Shown piece after piece: positions 13,882 to 26,513 of a stretch of 64,000 bases of DNA. The translations under genes and the position numbers were made by a program. The notes under the pieces were generated by a model. The model worked only from the letters and a program-made list of their open reading frames with translations. It was not told the origin of the DNA and searched no databases. Source of the DNA: Branchiostoma lanceolatum (Eukaryota; Chordata; Leptocardii; Amphioxiformes; Branchiostomatidae); NCBI RefSeq assembly GCF_035083965.1, contig NC_089726.1, positions 11,847,501 through 11,911,500 of the forward strand, written 5' to 3'. Each line of letters starts with the position of its first letter. Positions within the stretch are counted from its first letter, which is position 1.

Positions 13882-16818
13882 ATGAGCCGGATAGCCGTGT
13901 TGGTTTTGTTGGTCACTATCTGGACAACAGGTAAGTACATACGTGATACTCATGTTAACCAAGTAGTGACGGATCAACTGGGTGTGGATCAGGACAAGTA
14001 TGATGTTCATGTCGTGTATGTACATCAGGGTCAGAACGATATAAATCTACATAAAGTCAACTAGATTTTGATTTCGCAGCTAGCTTGGAATCTAAGAAGT
14101 CGGTGTGCTCTTACAGTAATTAGTTGCACCATGTACAGACAAGGGTACGAAAAAAATGCGTCGCCTCCAATTGTAAAATGTGTAAAGACGAGCGAGTTAT
14201 TTTGCCAAGGGTGCAGACATCAATGCAGTGTTAGTATCGGGATTATAAGAAAATATTGATTGCTTTTCATTTCTTTTAATACCTCCCGAACTGTGTAACA
14301 CTGTTGTAACAAGGAAACGTTGAGGCGGAAGTTCTAGCCACTTGGTCTTATTGTTTGTCTTATTGTTAAAACATGCAAGTCATTCACTACAATAATGTTT
14401 TCTTTGGTGGTCAGATTCATATTTTAGCTGGTACCAAGCGTATATTTTGTAATGTACATTGTAGCTCCTTAGCACAAGCAATAAATATAGACAAGCTTCG
14501 CTGCGGCTTTAAAGAATTTCTGGCATTTTTTTAATAACAGCATTTGTTGTTGATATGAATGTGTGAACAGTTGAATAGATACCAACCAAAATGAACCTAT
14601 TGAATGAAATAACGTGCTGGCTATGTGCCACATATGCAACACATAAAGTTGTAACATCGCGATCTGGTACAGCTAGTTCCTACAAAGGTCACTGGACAAT
14701 AGTGTAGAATCACCGCGTCCTTTGTTGGGTGGGGCGTCAGTCGAAAGTTGCAGAACGAGTTTCTCTTCGACTTAATTATTCATGCGTTCATTCCTTTGGA
14801 ATGTTATTTACTCAGGGCTTAACAGTGTAAGGCGTATGGAAATTTGCCAAAATAAGGAATCTAATAGAAGAGTGGATTTGAAAGTTACGCTTAAAATCTG
14901 ATGGTTGAATGCACATATTTTCACTAAAAGCATCTGATAGTAAAATAAAAACTAGCATATGAAATGCCTAGATATCTGTTTACTCTGGTGAGCGTCTTCA
15001 CCCTTACAACATACTAAAAGATATTCTACCAGAGTAGAAATGTTTGATGAAAAGTACAAATACGTTTGGAACATCTTTGGTTATAACTTGTTGCTGCTTT
15101 GAATGTGCAGTTATAAAACCGTCGATAGGTGGCATAGATCTCACACTGGCAAAGAGATTGAGCACCTTCTTTTTGAATGCATCCATTTCATTTCACTTTG
15201 GAAATGTTGATAAAGGGATCATAACAAGAACAAGTTCGAAGAAAGGCAGAAAAAGAGTGCTGTTGTTATGCTGGAATCCGACAAAAATGATGGATTTTTA
15301 CACTCTTGTGTACTGAGGTGGAAAGACTGATGTACGAGATAGTGCAGTACTCATCTAGTGACTATGCTAACACTTGATTCTTTACCGACCATCAGCTTCT
15401 GCAGAGCGATGTGGGTCTGGATTTACCAGTTTCAGCTGCCCACGCACGTTTCTTGATGACAGCGATGAGAAATACTGCTGCAGAAATAACAAGTGCTGTG
15501 ACAACTGCTGGGAATCTACAGTGTCCACCTCATCTTGTACTGGGTCCAACATCAGCGACACCATTGGCAAGGCGCTTCGACTTGGGTAATTTTTATTCAC
15601 TCTGCTTATCTTAGGCCATGTTGATTCGATTATATGGATGCCATCCTCTAGGAGCCCCAGGACCGATACAAGTGCGCGAATAAAATGTTTTGCAGAAGAA
15701 AAAAAATGCCTTCTTTGTGAAGTCTAAGTGGTCAGGAAGGTTGAAAAATGACTAAATACAAAGAGTATGGTATACCGAATGACAGATTCTATTTTTGTTC
15801 TTGCACATCTTCTTCTTTGACTTTGGTATTGTACGACTTGAGAATCCGTTTTCTTATATTTTTTTGTAATCTATGGAATTTCTTTGCTCATTTTGCAGCT
15901 GCTTTGTATGGTGTACAGAATGGTCGAAACGGACAAAAATTGATTCTCGCACGGATGTCCTCCATAAATGGCCTTACGAATACATAAAATGACATCAGCT
16001 ATACTAGATGGTTTATATGTTCGAAATGAAGACGAATGGCGATCAATTTGACACGTATATAACTACTCTCATCATATTCTAATTCAAATGCAAATGTTTC
16101 AAATCTGGAATTGTTGTTCATGTTATGAGGAAAACAAAACCTGAAAATATCCTGTGTCGTCCCAGTATCGGCGCCATCGTCGGCATCATAGTGGGATGTA
16201 TCGTCGTGGTCATCATCATTATTGTAGCCTGTGTCTTCTGCTGCTGCGCATGCGCCAAGGGGTCCAGTCAGAGAAGTCAACCACAGGGTAAGATCCACAC
16301 ATTCAGGTTCACGACAGGGGTTAAGGGTTAGTCAAAGTTGGTCCCCTCAACTCGCTATCTCAACCCGAGAAATGATGAGATTATCCTTTCTTCCTGTGGA
16401 ATCAGTTTTGCACCATGCATGTTACGTATTAGAGATAGAAAATGTTCAATTCAATGACCTGCTTTGTATGAAACACATTACCTGGCAAACACGGCATCTC
16501 CGTCCAAGTGTAGGACATGCTTTCTACTTTTATTAATTACTCTGTGTTTGTTCACCTCTTCTGCTATCTTCTACTTCAGTTTCCACCATGTCATGTATAT
16601 TGCAATCTGTTTGTGTGGTCGTTGTTGTGGTATAACATTGAGACATCACTTTTTGCCCCACAGCTGTCCAAATGGCTCCAGCTGCCCAGCCCGTGCAGTA
16701 TCCACCTGGCCAGTATGCCCAGTACCCCCCTGCGCAGTACCCCCCTGGACAGCCCCCAGCCTACCCGCAGAACCCAGCCTACCCGCAGAACCCAGCGTAC
16801 CCACCAGGCAAGATTTAG
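13882..16818 (+). CDS. Shisa-like protein 2 (subfamily A)
   Basis: Four exons, 13882-13930, 15396-15585, 16166-16287 and 16664-16818, with phases 1-2-1 and all GT-AG, giving 171 residues. Exon 1 is a signal peptide (MSRIAVLVLLVTIWTTG). A GTG 21 bp upstream is in frame, but ATG at 13882 gives the standard signal. The ectodomain has eight cysteines (ERCGSG, FSCP, KYCC, KCC, NCW, SSC). The membrane exon IGAIVGIIVGC is followed by VFCCCACAK. The tail is AVQMAPAAQP followed by QYPP units and GQPPAY (a PPxY motif). AATAAA is at 17022-17027. It is a close paralogue of gene 3, with duplicated promoter and introns. A MITE sits in intron 2 (15611-15976). Shisa-type membrane adaptor by architecture; the ligand is unknown. 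Confidence 0.9.
15611..15976. mobile_element. MITE in intron 2 of Shisa-like gene 2
   Basis: The left end TTAGGCCATGTTGATTCGAT, continuing into ATGGATGCCATCC, and the right end GGATGTCCTCCATAAATGGCC are inverted relative to each other. They match the ends of the larger element at 30145-30923. This copy is internally deleted and diverged. Confidence 0.65.
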
Positions 16819-18245
16819 GCAAGAACCTGCAGTGTGATTGACTAGTCACAAGCGAAACAATACAAAAGCATTAATCCATCAGTCCCATAGATAATCAGTC
16901 GTAGGGGCAGCATGGCGTTCTGAAAAAACATTGAGGTCTGAAAAAATGGGGTTATGAATGATTCTCCTCAAGTGATCGAAGTATATAGCATTGTATTAGA
17001 TCAGATAGCTGGAAATAGTTCAATAAAGAATTTTTACTACTTAAAAGTAGGATCTATAATTAGGCAGTTGTTGATACAATAAAATGTAAACTCACTTATC
17101 AATGTATCCAGTGGTGAAGCGATAGTTTATTTTGTTACATTCGGTATCATGTGTACTGATATCATAACAGATATTGATTAAGATTATCAATTCTCTGCTT
17201 CATATCTGCAGAGATTTTAATTATTTCTTATATTGTTTTTATTATTTTTTCGCGCTTTCTGAGACTTTGTACTGTTGATCAAGGTTTGACTGTACTAGAC
17301 TAATTGTTGTGATATGATTCTAGCATTAAAAAGATACAAAATCATCATTCCATTTTCGTCATTTCATAACACGGCATTGTAAGATAATAAGTTGTTAATC
17401 ACAGGATATCAGGGTTCTTTTGCACTGACGATGCCTGTCAATATGATAACGTATTACCTAGGAGTTGTGTTTATTCATTAGTGACAAGGGACAACAGAAA
17501 GTCCAAGAAAAGCAATTTTCTAAGTTTTTTCTTTGGTCACGTCATGTATTTAAGACAACACCCGAACCCCTAGCATCTAATATGTTTCATTTAATATATT
17601 GGCGTTTGAAATAATGATAAACTAACTACGGTGCAAACGTCTGAATATGGTTTTAGTTGTTATATTATTACAAGCTAGGTTTTACAAGTTTTGAATCAGA
17701 ACTAGTGTACGTTCAGACTTGTTACTATATATCTTGTGATATTATGATGGGCCATGCGCAACATTATAATTTCCTCGCCCCAAAATATTAACTTGGGCAA
17801 TGATTCAGTAAAACAAGTCTAGTCAAGTGGTTATGGTTTTTACCTTACTATTAAATGTGATGTCTTCAATTTCAAATGTCGTACAAAACTGTTTTCAAAA
17901 GTTCCAAACAATGTATATTTTAAAAGACGGAAACAGGCGAACTGAAGACCTCTATGCGCACCACAGCCATCCCTGGCGCACGTCATACAGGGAATAAGTT
18001 CAATAACGCGTTCTACGGTGATCTGCCCTGCTGTAGCGATTGCACAAAGTTGTGTGGCCTAAGGGCTACTGAAACGGTGATGGGCGCCGCCCTATGCACC
18101 ACCTGGTGCGGGAAGGTACTTTAACTTAACTTAAGGTGATCTGCGGTTCGACTGTCTAGTTGGTAGTTTGTTAGATTAGTGCACGTACATTAACTTTGAC
18201 CCACCACGGCTGACACGCAGACGATTACGTTTATCTCGCATGAGG
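16819..18245. other. Spacer between Shisa-like genes 2 and 3
   Basis: 3' flank of gene 2, then, from about 17581, DNA paralogous to the region upstream of gene 2. No gene was seen. A short retroposon is inserted at 18027-18134. Confidence 0.5.
18027..18134 (+). mobile_element. 108-bp SINE-like retroposon with 10-bp target duplication
   Basis: The 10-mer GGTGATCTGC flanks it on both sides (18017-18026 and 18135-18144). The paralogous site upstream of gene 2 (near 13628) is uninterrupted, so this is an insertion after the duplication. The insert contains GTGTGGCCTAAGGGCTACTG and ends in TTTAACTTAACTTAA. No coding capacity. Family not identified. Confidence 0.75.
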
Positions 18246-18399
18246 TGTTTTAAACTGCCGAGCCCTTTTGCGGAATCTCTCCTCAGTTCCACACACTGCG
18301 TCATTCAAAACTACCACCGGACGCACGATCTAACCGGGTCTGTAGAAACTTGAAACGTTACCCGTTTATCTCGTGACCAAGACCAAGAGAAGACTGACC
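18246..18399 (+). promoter_or_regulatory. Conserved promoter-proximal block of Shisa-like gene 3
   Basis: This is the paralogous copy of 13731-13881, with the same words through to the start codon. It differs by a few substitutions and a repeated GACCAA just before the ATG. Confidence 0.45.
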
Positions 18400-21111
18400 A
18401 TGGGCCGGATTGCCGTATTGGTTTTGTTGGTCACTATCTGGACAACAGGTAAGTACATGTACATACGTGATACTCATGTTAACCAAGTACTAGTAGTGAT
18501 TAATCAACTGGGTAAACAACGAGGGGTGATCAATGAGTCCTCGGCCTTACCCAGAAATAAGGTGCACAGCTCAAATTTCGGGGAATAATTATGTAGTAAT
18601 TTTAGCAATGTCCACCAAATTTCAAATCAGCCTGTTGCAGTACTGTAGAAATACGCCAGGAAAACCATTTTCGAACTTGACCTTTGTTGCCACAACCACA
18701 ACTCACCTACCAAAAATCATGAAGATCAATCAAAAGTTTCTCTAGTCATGCTCTTGACATACATATACAGACCCAACCCACAGCTGGCGTAACTGAAAAC
18801 ATAACCTTGTCGGCGACGGTAATGATAATAGACAAGATTCGCTTTGGCCTCAAAACAATTTTCAATTTTTTTTGTATCCAGACTTTGGCTGTTTATGTGA
18901 ATGTGTGAACAGTTGAATGAGCATTTATCATAATGAACCTACTGAATGAAATAAAATTACGTGTTAACTATATGCCACATATGCAACACATAAAGTCGTA
19001 CCGTCTCGATCTGGTACAGCTAATTCCTACAAAGGTCACAACACAATGTAGAGTCACCGCGTCCTTTGCTGGGTGGGGGCGTCAGACGAAAGTTGCAGAA
19101 CGAGTTTCTCTATTAAACACTTGATCATCCATGCGTTCATCATCTTTGAATGTTGTTTACCCTGTGTACAGACATACTATCTCCACAGCTACTAGCTATG
19201 TGAGTGAGTGAGTGAGTGAGTGAGTGTGTGAGTGAGTGAGTGAGTGAGTGAGTGAGTGAAGTAAACAGTGTAAGGTGTTTGGAAATTTGTCAAAATAAGG
19301 CGTTTAAGAGAAGAGTAGATTTGAAAGTTAAGCTTCAAATCTAGTGGTTGAATGCACCGTTTTTAGCAATATCATTTTATAGTAAATCACAACTGGTCTA
19401 TCACTGCCCAGATATTTGTTAACTCTGGTGAGCGTCTTTACCTTTACAACATACTACAAGACATTCTACAAGTGTATAGCTGTTTCATGGACTATCTTGG
19501 TTCGTTTGGTGCTTTGAGCGTGCTGTTTCAGAAAACGTCAATAGGTGGCATGAATGAGAAGTTTCTTTGAATAGGTTAATTTCATTTTGAAATGTCAATA
19601 AAGGGAGTTTAACAAGAACACGTTCGAATAAATATAAAAGGGTGAAAAAGAGCACTGCTGTTAAGCTAGAATCCAACAAAAATTATGTATTTATATAAAT
19701 ACAATTGTGTAACGAGGAGGAAGAGACGAGGTAGTTCAGTTTATCTTAACCCTACTCATCTATCGACTCTGATAATACTTGTTCTTTACCTAAACATTAG
19801 TTGCTGCAGAGCGATGTGGCTATTTCAACTGTCCACGGACGGGGATCCCGTACCTTGACGATGCCGATGAGAAATACTGCTGCGAGGGAAACAAATGCTG
19901 TAACAACTGCTGGGAATCCACCGTGGACACCTCCTCTTGTACTGGGACCAACAACTGGGGCGTCGATTTCAGCGTTTTTGACAAAGCGTCCAAAGCGCAC
20001 AACGCGTACAAAGCGTACAAAGCGTTTCGACTAGGGTACAACTTCACACAGTTCAGATGCAGAACTTCTAGATTTAAAAATACTACTTACCTTTTAGCGT
20101 GGACTTGAATGAATTGTAGTTTTTTTATGAAGTGTAGTGTTATAATGTTATTGTAAGAAGTGTACAGTCATTGAATGAATTTTAATGAATTATGTCTAAT
20201 ACCACAATTCAGCCAGAAAAGGCTGCGATGATATGTGTGTTGCAAATAAACCAGTTATTATTATCATTTACTTTGCCAATATTACGTTAGCTATAGAAGA
20301 TGAAAAATCTAGAATAACTAGCTCAGAATTATGTCTCATACAGGATTATCTATACCGTTACCATCGTACGCAGATACAACAGTTCAAGTAGTTTTGATAT
20401 GACACGAAAAACTGTTGTTGATGTTTTGAAGAAAGCATAACCTGACACATGTCCTGTGTTGTCCTAGTATCGGCGCCATCATCGGCATAGCAGTGGGATG
20501 CATCGTCCTGATCACCATCGTCATTGTGGCCTGTATCTGCTGCTGCTGCGTATACGCCAAGAGGTCCAACCAAAGAAACCAACCACAGGGTAAGATCCAC
20601 ACATTAAAGTTTACGTCAGAGGTTACGGGCTAGTCAACGTTGGTCTAGCAACTTGTCATCTCCGCGCAAGAAGTCATGAGAACTGCCTTCCAGTGGAAGT
20701 AGTTTGGTATAATGCATATTAGAAGAGACAGAAAATGTTACTCACTTTCTCTGAAATGTATTACCTGGCATACATGACATCTCCGTCTAAGTCTAGAACA
20801 TTAAGTGCTTTCTACTTTCTTTGTAATTGTGATGCTTAAAACACTGTGTTCGTTCATCCTTTCTTCTACTATAGTTCCCGCCATGTCAGATGTATTGCTA
20901 TCCGTGTTGCGTCTTTGTTGATGTTGTATATCATTGAGACATAACTTTTTCCCCCACAGCTGTCCAAATGGCTCCTGTTGCCCAGCCCGCACAGTATCCA
21001 CCTGGCCAGTATCCCCAGTACCCCCCTGCACAGCCTCCTACCTACCCGCAGTACCCGGGTGGACAACCCCCAGCCTACCCGCACCCAGCTTACCCACCAA
21101 ACAAGGCTTAA
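18400..21111 (+). CDS. Shisa-like protein 3 (subfamily A)
   Basis: Exons 18400-18448, 19801-20035, 20468-20589 and 20960-21111, phases 1-2-1, 185 residues. The signal peptide MGRIAVLVLLVTIWTTG is nearly that of gene 2. The ectodomain has the eight cysteines (ERCGYFNCP, KYCC, KCC, NCW, SSC), then 14-15 residues more than its paralogue. The extra includes a short internal repeat AYKAYKAF made by repeated GCGTACAAA units (about 20003-20030). The membrane exon is IGAIIGIAVGC with ACICCCCVYAK. The tail holds PPTY and PPAY motifs and ends PPNKA. AATAAA is at 21295-21300. Same adaptor-type inference as its paralogue. Confidence 0.9.
19200..19259. repeat. (GAGT)n microsatellite
   Basis: About 15 tetranucleotide units with one interruption (GTGT near 19226) in intron 1 of Shisa-like gene 3. 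The paralogous intron of gene 2 lacks it. Confidence 0.95.
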
Positions 21112-22890
21112 GAAACTATCACTGAGATTCACTGCAATGACCACAAGTAATAAAATGTGTTTTTTTGGGGGGGGGGGGCACAACACAGAATTCGAGAAGT
21201 ATGGAGGTCTGAACAACATGTGGTTATAAATGAATCTCCTCAAATGAACGGAATACGTAGCATTGTATTAAATCAGGTAGACTGGACAGTGGGAAATAAA
21301 GAAGTCAAGTAGTATCTATAGCTATGTTATATTTGGTACGATACAATGTAAACTCACTCAATGCAGCCAGTACATGTACTGATATCATAATAGATATTAA
21401 AGAAGAACTTTATTGTGCGACTATTGTAGCAGGTACAAAGTATGGCCATAGAACAAGACATAGGTATGGAATAAAACTATTCACTAGCACAAAATGACTA
21501 TCTTAGGTTTTACATGATTCAAGTTGGGCTAATTTTGAGTATCATCATTTTTTCTAATAACAAAACAATATTTTATATATTTGCCTATTTTAACACTGTA
21601 TGAGCTGTTGCATCTAAATATATAGTCAAATCTATCTGTGGCATTGAGTGTCTTAAATGAGGGTTATCAATTCTCTTCTCTATACCTGCAGAGATCATGA
21701 TTCTTAAACATTAGTTTCATTATGATTAGTTTCTAGTGAGTATATACATATTGTTTTTATGCTTTTTCACGCTTTCTGATACTCTTGATGTATTATTGTG
21801 ATTAATGCTCTTGGTGATACTTTCATTCCACATACAATTCATATACGTGATGGACTTTCTGTGTCTAACGTCGTTTTTATATTATATAGTATCATATGCC
21901 TTTAGTCTCTCCACGCTGCTGAAATAGCCAAAAGAATCATCCTGGACAAAATGTGATACTTTCTTGCAGACATGTATAAGGAAGGTAGTACGCAGGTTTA
22001 TTGCTGACATCTGAGATATTTCATAGGACTTATATTTAAAAAATTCTGGCAAGTTATAATGTGTTGTGGTGTTTTTTGTGTAGTTAATATTGAAGAGATG
22101 TTAATTGCTGTAAAAGAGTGCGTTTTGCTTGTACAGCATTTATATAACCTTCAAAGTAATTCAAAAGTGTTGTCCCATACAAACATTCATGTACACTCAG
22201 TGCTGTAGTCTGACATATTTCCATATACTTACTAAAACCACCAATATGTTTTCTAAGTAAATTTGTTAGACGTTATTATAATTCCATTGACTGTGTTTTA
22301 GAGACATCTTTTTGTTGGGATCAAATAATTCTTGTCAGAAAACGGGATAGTTTGAATAGTTGGGATAACTGCTATTTGCAAAGTTATTTCAATGATAGTC
22401 TAATCTATTAGTGAATTAATGGGATAGATGGGTACCATCCCATCAATTCACTATAAGAAACATCTGAAAATCTCTTACTAGTAAATTGATACCTTTGTGA
22501 CAGACGTTATCACGTGTAAAAGTAGTTATAACGGTTTTCGATTGAAATACTTTTTTGAACCAAAGTAATGGGATAAATAGCTTTTTTCTTCTTCTCAAAA
22601 AGTGTGAGAGGAGGAAACAAGAGGCACATAGAGATTACAGTAGAGCAGTCCTGACACCATTGAAGAGTTTCGTCGCCATTCTTCGTGGCACAAATGCGAT
22701 TACGTTGTTTATCGCCTGAAGGGGTGGAACTTGCCTAACTTCTTTCGGGGAAAATTGGGTCCGATTTCAACTACGTCACGTACAAAACTACGGCCGGGTG
22801 TATGAAGTCGGTCTAACATGCAAGAACATTCACTCTTTTAGCGTTTCTTTTACCGTTTTTACGTCGAATGTACCCTCCAAGAGAAGTGTA
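21112..22890. other. Spacer between Shisa-like genes 3 and 4
   Basis: A G-run is at about 21169-21178. AACTTTATTGTGCGACTATT at about 21408 resembles the 3' tail of a LINE in reverse. A small hairpin pairs GTGAATTAATGGGAT with ATCCCATCAATTCAC (about 22411-22452). A CRE-like CTACGTCACGTAC occurs near 22768, about 120 bp before the ATG of gene 4. No gene was recognised. Confidence 0.4.
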
Positions 22891-25313
22891 ATGATGTTAC
22901 GGATTGTGCTGGGTGTCCTGTTGGGTGCTGTTTGGGCGATAGGTAAGTGTACTACACAACCATGACAATCAATTGCAAGCACACCCGGAAATCAAGACCA
23001 TAGGACTTCAACAGTATGCACTGTGCGACCGAGGAAAGTTAGAGATTTTGCTTCTAAACTTTCTTAAGATTGTTTGTTTACTGACCACCAGCCAAACCTT
23101 GGTATCTAAATGAACTCACGAACACGATTATTTCAGGATAGGTAGAAACTAGCAACTCAGTGCTTGATTTCTTTAAAAACCTTCTATGTGACAGGGGAAC
23201 AATTAATGAGACATTCTCAGTATTGACGACATGATAATCGCTTGTTTCCGTAAAGAATGGTGAACGGCAAACGTGGAGACGTCTCCGACAGGCTCGAGAA
23301 ATCTCTGAGCCGTGACTGACGATATAGCGCCAATGTTGGGGAGGGGGGCGTTGTTGAAAAGTTGCAGAACAACTTCGGTATCCCTGAATACAACTACACC
23401 TTTGTGCAGAAAACGTTGACAGCTAAATGGCCTCAGGGAAGCACACTATACGTGGGGAAGACCATACTTCCGTGTAGAACAGTTGTCATAATATATTTTG
23501 GGATGTAAAATCAAACAAACTTAGGTTTTCAAATTAGGAAGTGTCCTTATTCTGGACATAATAATGGCAAATATGATCTTGCTCATTGGATACGGTTTGT
23601 TTACACCAGAGGATCTAGATGAATGCAGTTTTTTGTACATTTCCATGCACCGCTTTGACATTTTGACTTGCTATAAAGTAACTGTTATCCATCTTCAGAA
23701 GTAGACACTTCCATAGCCTCAAAGAATAACATCCTACACATACTTCACAATATGTGTTCTCATCCTTACGTACGTACATGTATAGATGCCGCACAGGTCT
23801 GTCGGACTGCACACGGCCGACCCTTCAGCTGTCCGCGCTCCCGGGTCCACAGCTTCGCCCCGGAGGACATCTACTGCTGCGGGATGAGGTGTTGTTCAGA
23901 CCCCTGCCGATCCACCGTCAGCAGGCCCGACCGTTGTATGGCAGACGCCTGGAAATTCGGCAGCTTTTACAACATGAAGTAGGTAATGGTGTTGGTTGGT
24001 TGGTTGGTTGTGCTAAACTTAAAGGGCATTAGTAACAATCACAAAAAATAAGCTTAAGCATAATCCAATGCATTAAAGTATATGGATGTGCCTGATGGTA
24101 AGATCTCTAGTTATAACCAAATTTAAGTGATCACAAAGCAGTATCATATTCTTTGGTGCATCGAAATATTGATTTCAGTCTAAAATATCCCTTCTTTCGT
24201 TGATATGATCTCAAAGCAGATGTAGGGCCTGCCTTGTTTTGCAGATGTTTTGGGACATTTTGTTCGCCTATTTAGTGGCCCGCGTTTTTCTCTACCCCCC
24301 CCCCCCCCCCCCTACAATCTTAACGCGGACATGGACTTAAGGCGCACACAATGCCGCAAAACAGTCACAAACAAAAATTCAGACCCTACATCTACTCGAA
24401 CATTATATTGAGACTGTTACTTTGATATCAAAGTGTCTTAAAGATTAAACATCTGAGTAACTACTAGAAGCGACAGTGCTGTGGAGCGTAGGATATTCAT
24501 CCCACCCTTTCTTGTCAGTATGGGAACTATCGTCGGACTAGTAGTGGGAGCCATTACTCTTACTGTCATCATCGTTGGTGTCATCGTATGCTGTTGCGGA
24601 AAGGCAAGGAAGAACAACAAGAAAAAGCAAATGAATGGTAAGTCTACTGAGGGAGTGAGATAGAAAGAAGGACTTGACGTGATGCTTAGTGGTGCTCTTT
24701 TTGTTTGAGTGAAGGCCGTCCTTCCTTTTGAGTACTGATCAAAATTGTACATGTCAGGGGGTTCAGCTAGTCTTCTCTTTATATGTCATGCCTAAGAGGA
24801 GCAGGATAATCTTTCTTAAGGACAGAATAGCATTGAAACCTGTTGATAGTTCTTGGAGTAAATGTTCTTCTTGTCCAAAAATGATAGATATGGCAGACAT
24901 TATGATAGACACATGAAATACGACATTGTGTAAAAGTTAGATTTCCGTCCCTCTCTCTTTTTCATCTTCATTCTCGTAATTTGTCATCATCTCACACAGA
25001 GTCCTTTCAGATTCAGTTCTATGGCATTTTCAATCTGATTTTGAGTAGATTAATGCTAGCCTTTTCGTGTTTTTGTATCGTAGAAATGCATTCATATTTC
25101 CTTACAGCAGTACAGATGAATGCCGCTGCCCAGCCTGTCCCGTCTCCACAACACGACGCCCAATACCCCGCAGAGTACCCTGCACAGTACCCCGCACAGT
25201 ACCCCGCAAAGTACCCCGCCAAGCAGCCTGCCCTGTACCCTGCCCAACAGCCTGCCTACCCGCAGTACCCGCAGGATGTATATACAGCTTTTGGTCACAC
25301 TTCAAAGATTTAG
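22891..25313 (+). CDS. Shisa-like protein 4 (divergent subfamily A; tail lacks PPxY)
   Basis: Exons 22891-22942, 23786-23978, 24519-24637 and 25108-25313, phases 1-2-1, 189 residues. An earlier ATG at 22868 opens only a seven-codon frame, so ATG 22891 (MMLRIVLGVLLGAVWAIG) is the start. The ectodomain keeps eight cysteines (QVCRTA, FSCP, YCC, RCC, PCR, RCM) but is the least similar of subfamily A. The membrane exon is MGTIVGLVVGA to VIVCCCGKARK, followed by a basic NNKKKQM stretch. The tail is built of QYPA/KYPA units and, unlike its neighbours, contains no PPxY. An alternative donor one frame on would read into a stop, so the GTAGGT donor at 23979 is preferred. Confidence 0.85.
24297..24312. 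repeat. Poly-C tract
   Basis: A run of about 16 C residues in intron 2 of Shisa-like gene 4. Its length may be unreliable in the assembly. Confidence 0.8.
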
Positions 25314-25454
25314 AAACTCCATATCGGTGTGCGAATGTAGCGTAGCCTATATTTAACACAATAACAGAAGGAACCACTTACATATAGTTTACAGATAAAC
25401 ATATAGACCCATGTGTCAAGTATATACATTTTACGACCAAGTATATGTTCCATA

Positions 25455-26091
25455 CGTTGATGAAGGTTAGACATCCAGGTAATAAGATACGCCAAAAATA
25501 ATTACTCAAGCAACTGGATAAGATTTTGAAACAGTCAGACGTTTCAGACAGTATCCACTGTCTTTCGTCAGTGACTAACGATAGGGCTGAGAACAACAGC
25601 TTTATACCAAAACTCTGAATAGATATGTTAATGAGGTAAAGACAATTTAGGATGTCTTGAAGTAGTCTTCAAAAAGAAGATTAATTCAAGACAAAGTTTA
25701 TGCCAATAGTTCAATTAGCTACTGTTGTTCTAGTACAGTAACTAAATGTTGCTAGGAAGGGGGGTCTACGCGTTCAACTTTCAGGCACCTGGGATAATGC
25801 ACTGCCCCCCACCCCCCACCCCCGGACGAGCAACATTTAGTTACTGTACTAGAACAACAGTAGCTAATTGAACTATTGGCATAAACTTTGTCTTGAATTA
25901 ATCTTCTTTTTGAAGACTACTTCAAGACATCCTAAATTGTCTTTACCTCATTAACATATCTATTCAGAGTTTTGGTATAAAGCTGGTGTTCTCAGCCCTA
26001 TCGTTAGTCACTGACGAAAGACAGTGGATACTGTCTGAAACGTCTGACTGTTTCAAAATCTTATCCAGTTGCTTGAGTAATTATTTTTGGC
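25455..26091. mobile_element. Palindromic Penelope-like insertion with 14-bp target duplication
   Basis: The 14-mer GTATATGTTCCATA occurs directly repeated at 25441-25454 and 26092-26105. Between the copies, 25487 to 26095 is a near-perfect palindrome: arms of about 260 bp around a C/G-rich spacer near 25755-25830. About 30 bp on the left (ATGAAGGTTAGACATCCAGG) lie outside the palindrome, so it is not a simple TIR transposon. Each arm holds CTGACGAAAGACAGT, a GGAT loop, ACTGTCT and GAAAC (26011-26041, and its complement near 25541-25571), like the hammerhead-type motif of Penelope-like retroelements. A related tail occurs at 42173-42283. The element is non-coding. Class assignment is inference. 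Confidence 0.65.
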
Positions 26092-26513
26092 GTATATGTT
26101 CCATAGATTACCAAACTATATGAAGTCTTCATGATTCTGAAGTAGATCAGACTTTTGTCACTTTAAATCAATTAAATCGTTCACGCTCTAGACGTAGAAA
26201 GAGATTAATAGGCTTGTTAAAATAACTTATCCATCATAATGATATGCTTATGAGCCAAAAAGAGATATCATAGATGTCTATGTAAATGTCGATCTTAGTC
26301 GTGGTCTATCCATATCGACCAGAACATGCAAAATATATGAATCAAAATAGATTAAATATTTGATTGGGACACAGCGATGTGGGCTCTTGAGTGTTTTGTT
26401 GGGTCGTTCATTCGTATACTAAAGCTATGATGAGCCGAGTGAAATCATTTGGAGTTAATTTTGAAGCTGAAATCCTGTCACTTCTAGACCAGTCGAGGCA
26501 AATACGTTAAGTG

